From an uncultured Bacteroidales bacterium (GTDB lineage Bacteria > Bacteroidota > Bacteroidia > Bacteroidales > UBA932): a stretch of DNA of 40,340 nucleotides. The translations under genes and the position numbers were made by a program. The stretch lies in NCBI GenBank assembly GCA_904501835.1, contig CAJGBW010000006.1, forward strand, positions 1 to 40,340, read 5' to 3'. The notes below the pieces were generated by a model, which was not told the DNA's origin, made no database searches, and was given only the letters and a program-made list of their open reading frames with translations. Below are positions 39,246 through 40,340 of the stretch, one piece after another (positions within the stretch are counted from its first letter, which is position 1; each line of letters starts with the position of its first letter).

Positions 39246-40340
39246 ATGGAAAACAAACACTTCACGCTTAAAGAGGATGGCGGCTTAATTTTGAACGACA
39301 TCTCTTCAGACATTCTTCACACTTACGAACACATTCCGGCAGAGATTTTTTCCGATGCCGAAGAGGCGACCGCAGAAATCGTTAAAGAGATTATATCGGC
39401 CATCAATCAGCACAACGGAAATTTCCGTCTGGGACTTTCTACCGGAAAGACTCCCATTATGCTGTACCGTGAATTGGTAAAAGCATATCAAAACGGCGAG
39501 GTTTCTTTTGCCAACGTTGAAGTTTACTCTATTGATGAGTATTATCCCATTGACCCCAAAGCAAGTCAGAGCCGCAATCGTCGATTGAGCGAAGAGTTGC
39601 TTGAAAAAGTGGATATTAAAAAGGAGAACATTCACTTGCCCGACGGCAGCACCCCCAAAGAGGCATTGACCGCTTACTGCGCCGCATTCGATCAGGCCGC
39701 CCGCGGACTGGATATGCTTGTGATGGGCGTAGGAGAAAAAGGACAGATTGGATTCAACGAGGCCGGTACCGGCGCCAGCAGCCGTACCCGCAATGTGCTT
39801 TTGTCTTATTCTTCCCGCAAACGTCAGGCTAAAAATTTCAACCGCGACATCAAAGCCACTCCCTCGTCTGCCATTACCATGGGTATTTCCACCATGCGCA
39901 GCGCCAAGAGAATCGTCTTGATGGCTTGGGGTGAAGACAAGGCTCAGGCTGTATATGATTTGGTAGAGGCTTCCGCCAACATCAACTGCCCCGCATCTTT
40001 GTTGCAGGGACACGAGAATATCAGCATCTACACCGACAACAACTCCGCCAGCTTGCTTACCCGCATCGTGGCTCCTTGGTTGGTCGGCCCTTGCGAGTGG
40101 AGTCCCAAATATGTACGTAAAGCCGTTATCTGGTTGTGCCAGAAAGTGGGCAAACCCATCTTGAAACTCACCCAGAAAGATTATTTGGAGAATTCCTTGG
40201 AAGAAATTCTGGACAAATTCGGTCCTTACGACAAAATCAATATCGACGTATTCAATGATTTGCAGCACACCATTTCCGGATGGCCGGGCGGCAAACCGAA
40301 TGCCGACGACAAGACGCGTCCTGTACCGTCCAATCCTTTC
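39246..40340 (+). CDS. Long-form NagB-like (glucosamine-6-phosphate deaminase family), partial
   Basis: The 5' part (365 codons) of a NagB-like gene runs in frame off the window. NagB converts glucosamine 6-phosphate to fructose 6-phosphate plus ammonia. Visible motifs are LGLSTGKTPIMLYREL (63-78), YSIDEYYP (94-101), RNRRLSEELLEKV and GVGEKGQIGFNEAG (161-174). The sequence past residue 265 continues beyond a normal NagB (GPCEWSPKYVRKAVIWLCQK and LTQKDYLENSLEEIL), as in long Bacteroidota proteins that carry a second domain; the second domain is not visible here. Residues aligned to E. coli NagB Asp141 and His143 are Lys165 and Gln167, so the activity may differ. The Glu of the NE motif (E172) is kept. 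Confidence 0.85.
   Translation, partial: MENKHFTLKEDGGLILNDISSDILHTYEHIPAEIFSDAEEATAEIVKEIISAINQHNGNFRLGLSTGKTPIMLYRELVKAYQNGEVSFANVEVYSIDEYYPIDPKASQSRNRRLSEELLEKVDIKKENIHLPDGSTPKEALTAYCAAFDQAARGLDMLVMGVGEKGQIGFNEAGTGASSRTRNVLLSYSSRKRQAKNFNRDIKATPSSAITMGISTMRSAKRIVLMAWGEDKAQAVYDLVEASANINCPASLLQGHENISIYTDNNSASLLTRIVAPWLVGPCEWSPKYVRKAVIWLCQKVGKPILKLTQKDYLENSLEEILDKFGPYDKINIDVFNDLQHTISGWPGGKPNADDKTRPVPSNPF

Noticed and set aside
39306..40268. Minus-strand open frame (320 codons) at the right edge
   Set aside because: The plus strand encodes a NagB-like protein over the same span with recognised motifs and a full promoter. The minus frame is a shadow.

Overview
The window is a 40.3-kb piece of a Bacteroidales (phylum Bacteroidota) chromosome. 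Evidence for this includes families largely confined to that phylum: DUF4271, DUF4294, the large DUF2723 membrane protein, a FISUMP-domain lipoprotein, a long-form NagB-like protein and lipoproteins with Big2 folds. Gene starts are repeatedly preceded by the Bacteroidota promoter (TTG, 19-22 bases, TAnnTTTG). The order DUF4271 - hemD - rnpA - yidD is typical of the order. Genus cannot be set from the sequence. Most of the window is a dense housekeeping chromosome with short intergenic gaps.

Layout. 53-4644 (+): pdxJ, a Skp/OmpH-like protein, a LysM plus periplasmic-binding-fold protein, gdhA and a small zinc-ribbon/TM2 protein, closed by a clear intrinsic terminator. 4765-6649: a dicarboxylate/amino-acid symporter (-) and a cyclase-family hydrolase (+). 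6650-8830: a small accessory island beside tRNA-Ala(GGC), with a DUF4143 ATPase, an orphan RelB/DinJ antitoxin with palindromes upstream, an IS21-like left-end fragment, an 84-base two-hairpin repeat and a 42-base palindrome carrying DnaA-box-like 9-mers. 8830-13574: tRNA, EamA transporter, mutY, thioesterase, YitT protein and DUF4294 protein. 13613-18528 (-): a tight operon of split transketolase, ECF sigma factor, SUI1-type factor, DUF4271, hemD and a fused rnpA-yidD. 18541-24435 (-): five exported proteins (four lipoproteins, two with Big2 repeats, and one predicted beta-barrel), driven from a promoter that overlaps the divergent lepA promoter. 24526-31673: lepA, DUF2723 protein, a predicted anti-sigma-like protein with a Spy-like partner, and a PAP2 phosphatase. 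31674-35259: a GC-rich repeat tract, a small basic protein, a leucine-rich/FISUMP lipoprotein, a second copy of the 84-base two-hairpin repeat, and a Y1-type (REP-associated) tyrosine transposase with its own promoter. 35307-39098 (-): GDPD lipoprotein, membrane AraC regulator, fabG and ComF-like genes in one operon. 39246-end (+): a long-form NagB-like gene cut by the window edge.

Main points of interest. First, there is a REPIN/RAYT-like system: two copies of one 84-base unit 25 kb apart. Each has two hairpins with an exact 18-base spacer. All substitutions in the paired arms keep or improve pairing as G-T wobbles on the same strand, and one copy lies directly upstream of a Y1 transposase. 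Second, short in-frame tandem repeats rich in Ala/Ser/Gly/Thr (or GxxKE) recur inside otherwise conserved proteins: LysM protein, EamA transporter, RnpA-YidD, ComF, DUF2723 and the YitT tail. A GC-rich repeat tract also lies between genes, suggesting a lineage-wide repeat-expansion process. Third, RnpA and YidD are fused into one reading frame through such a linker.
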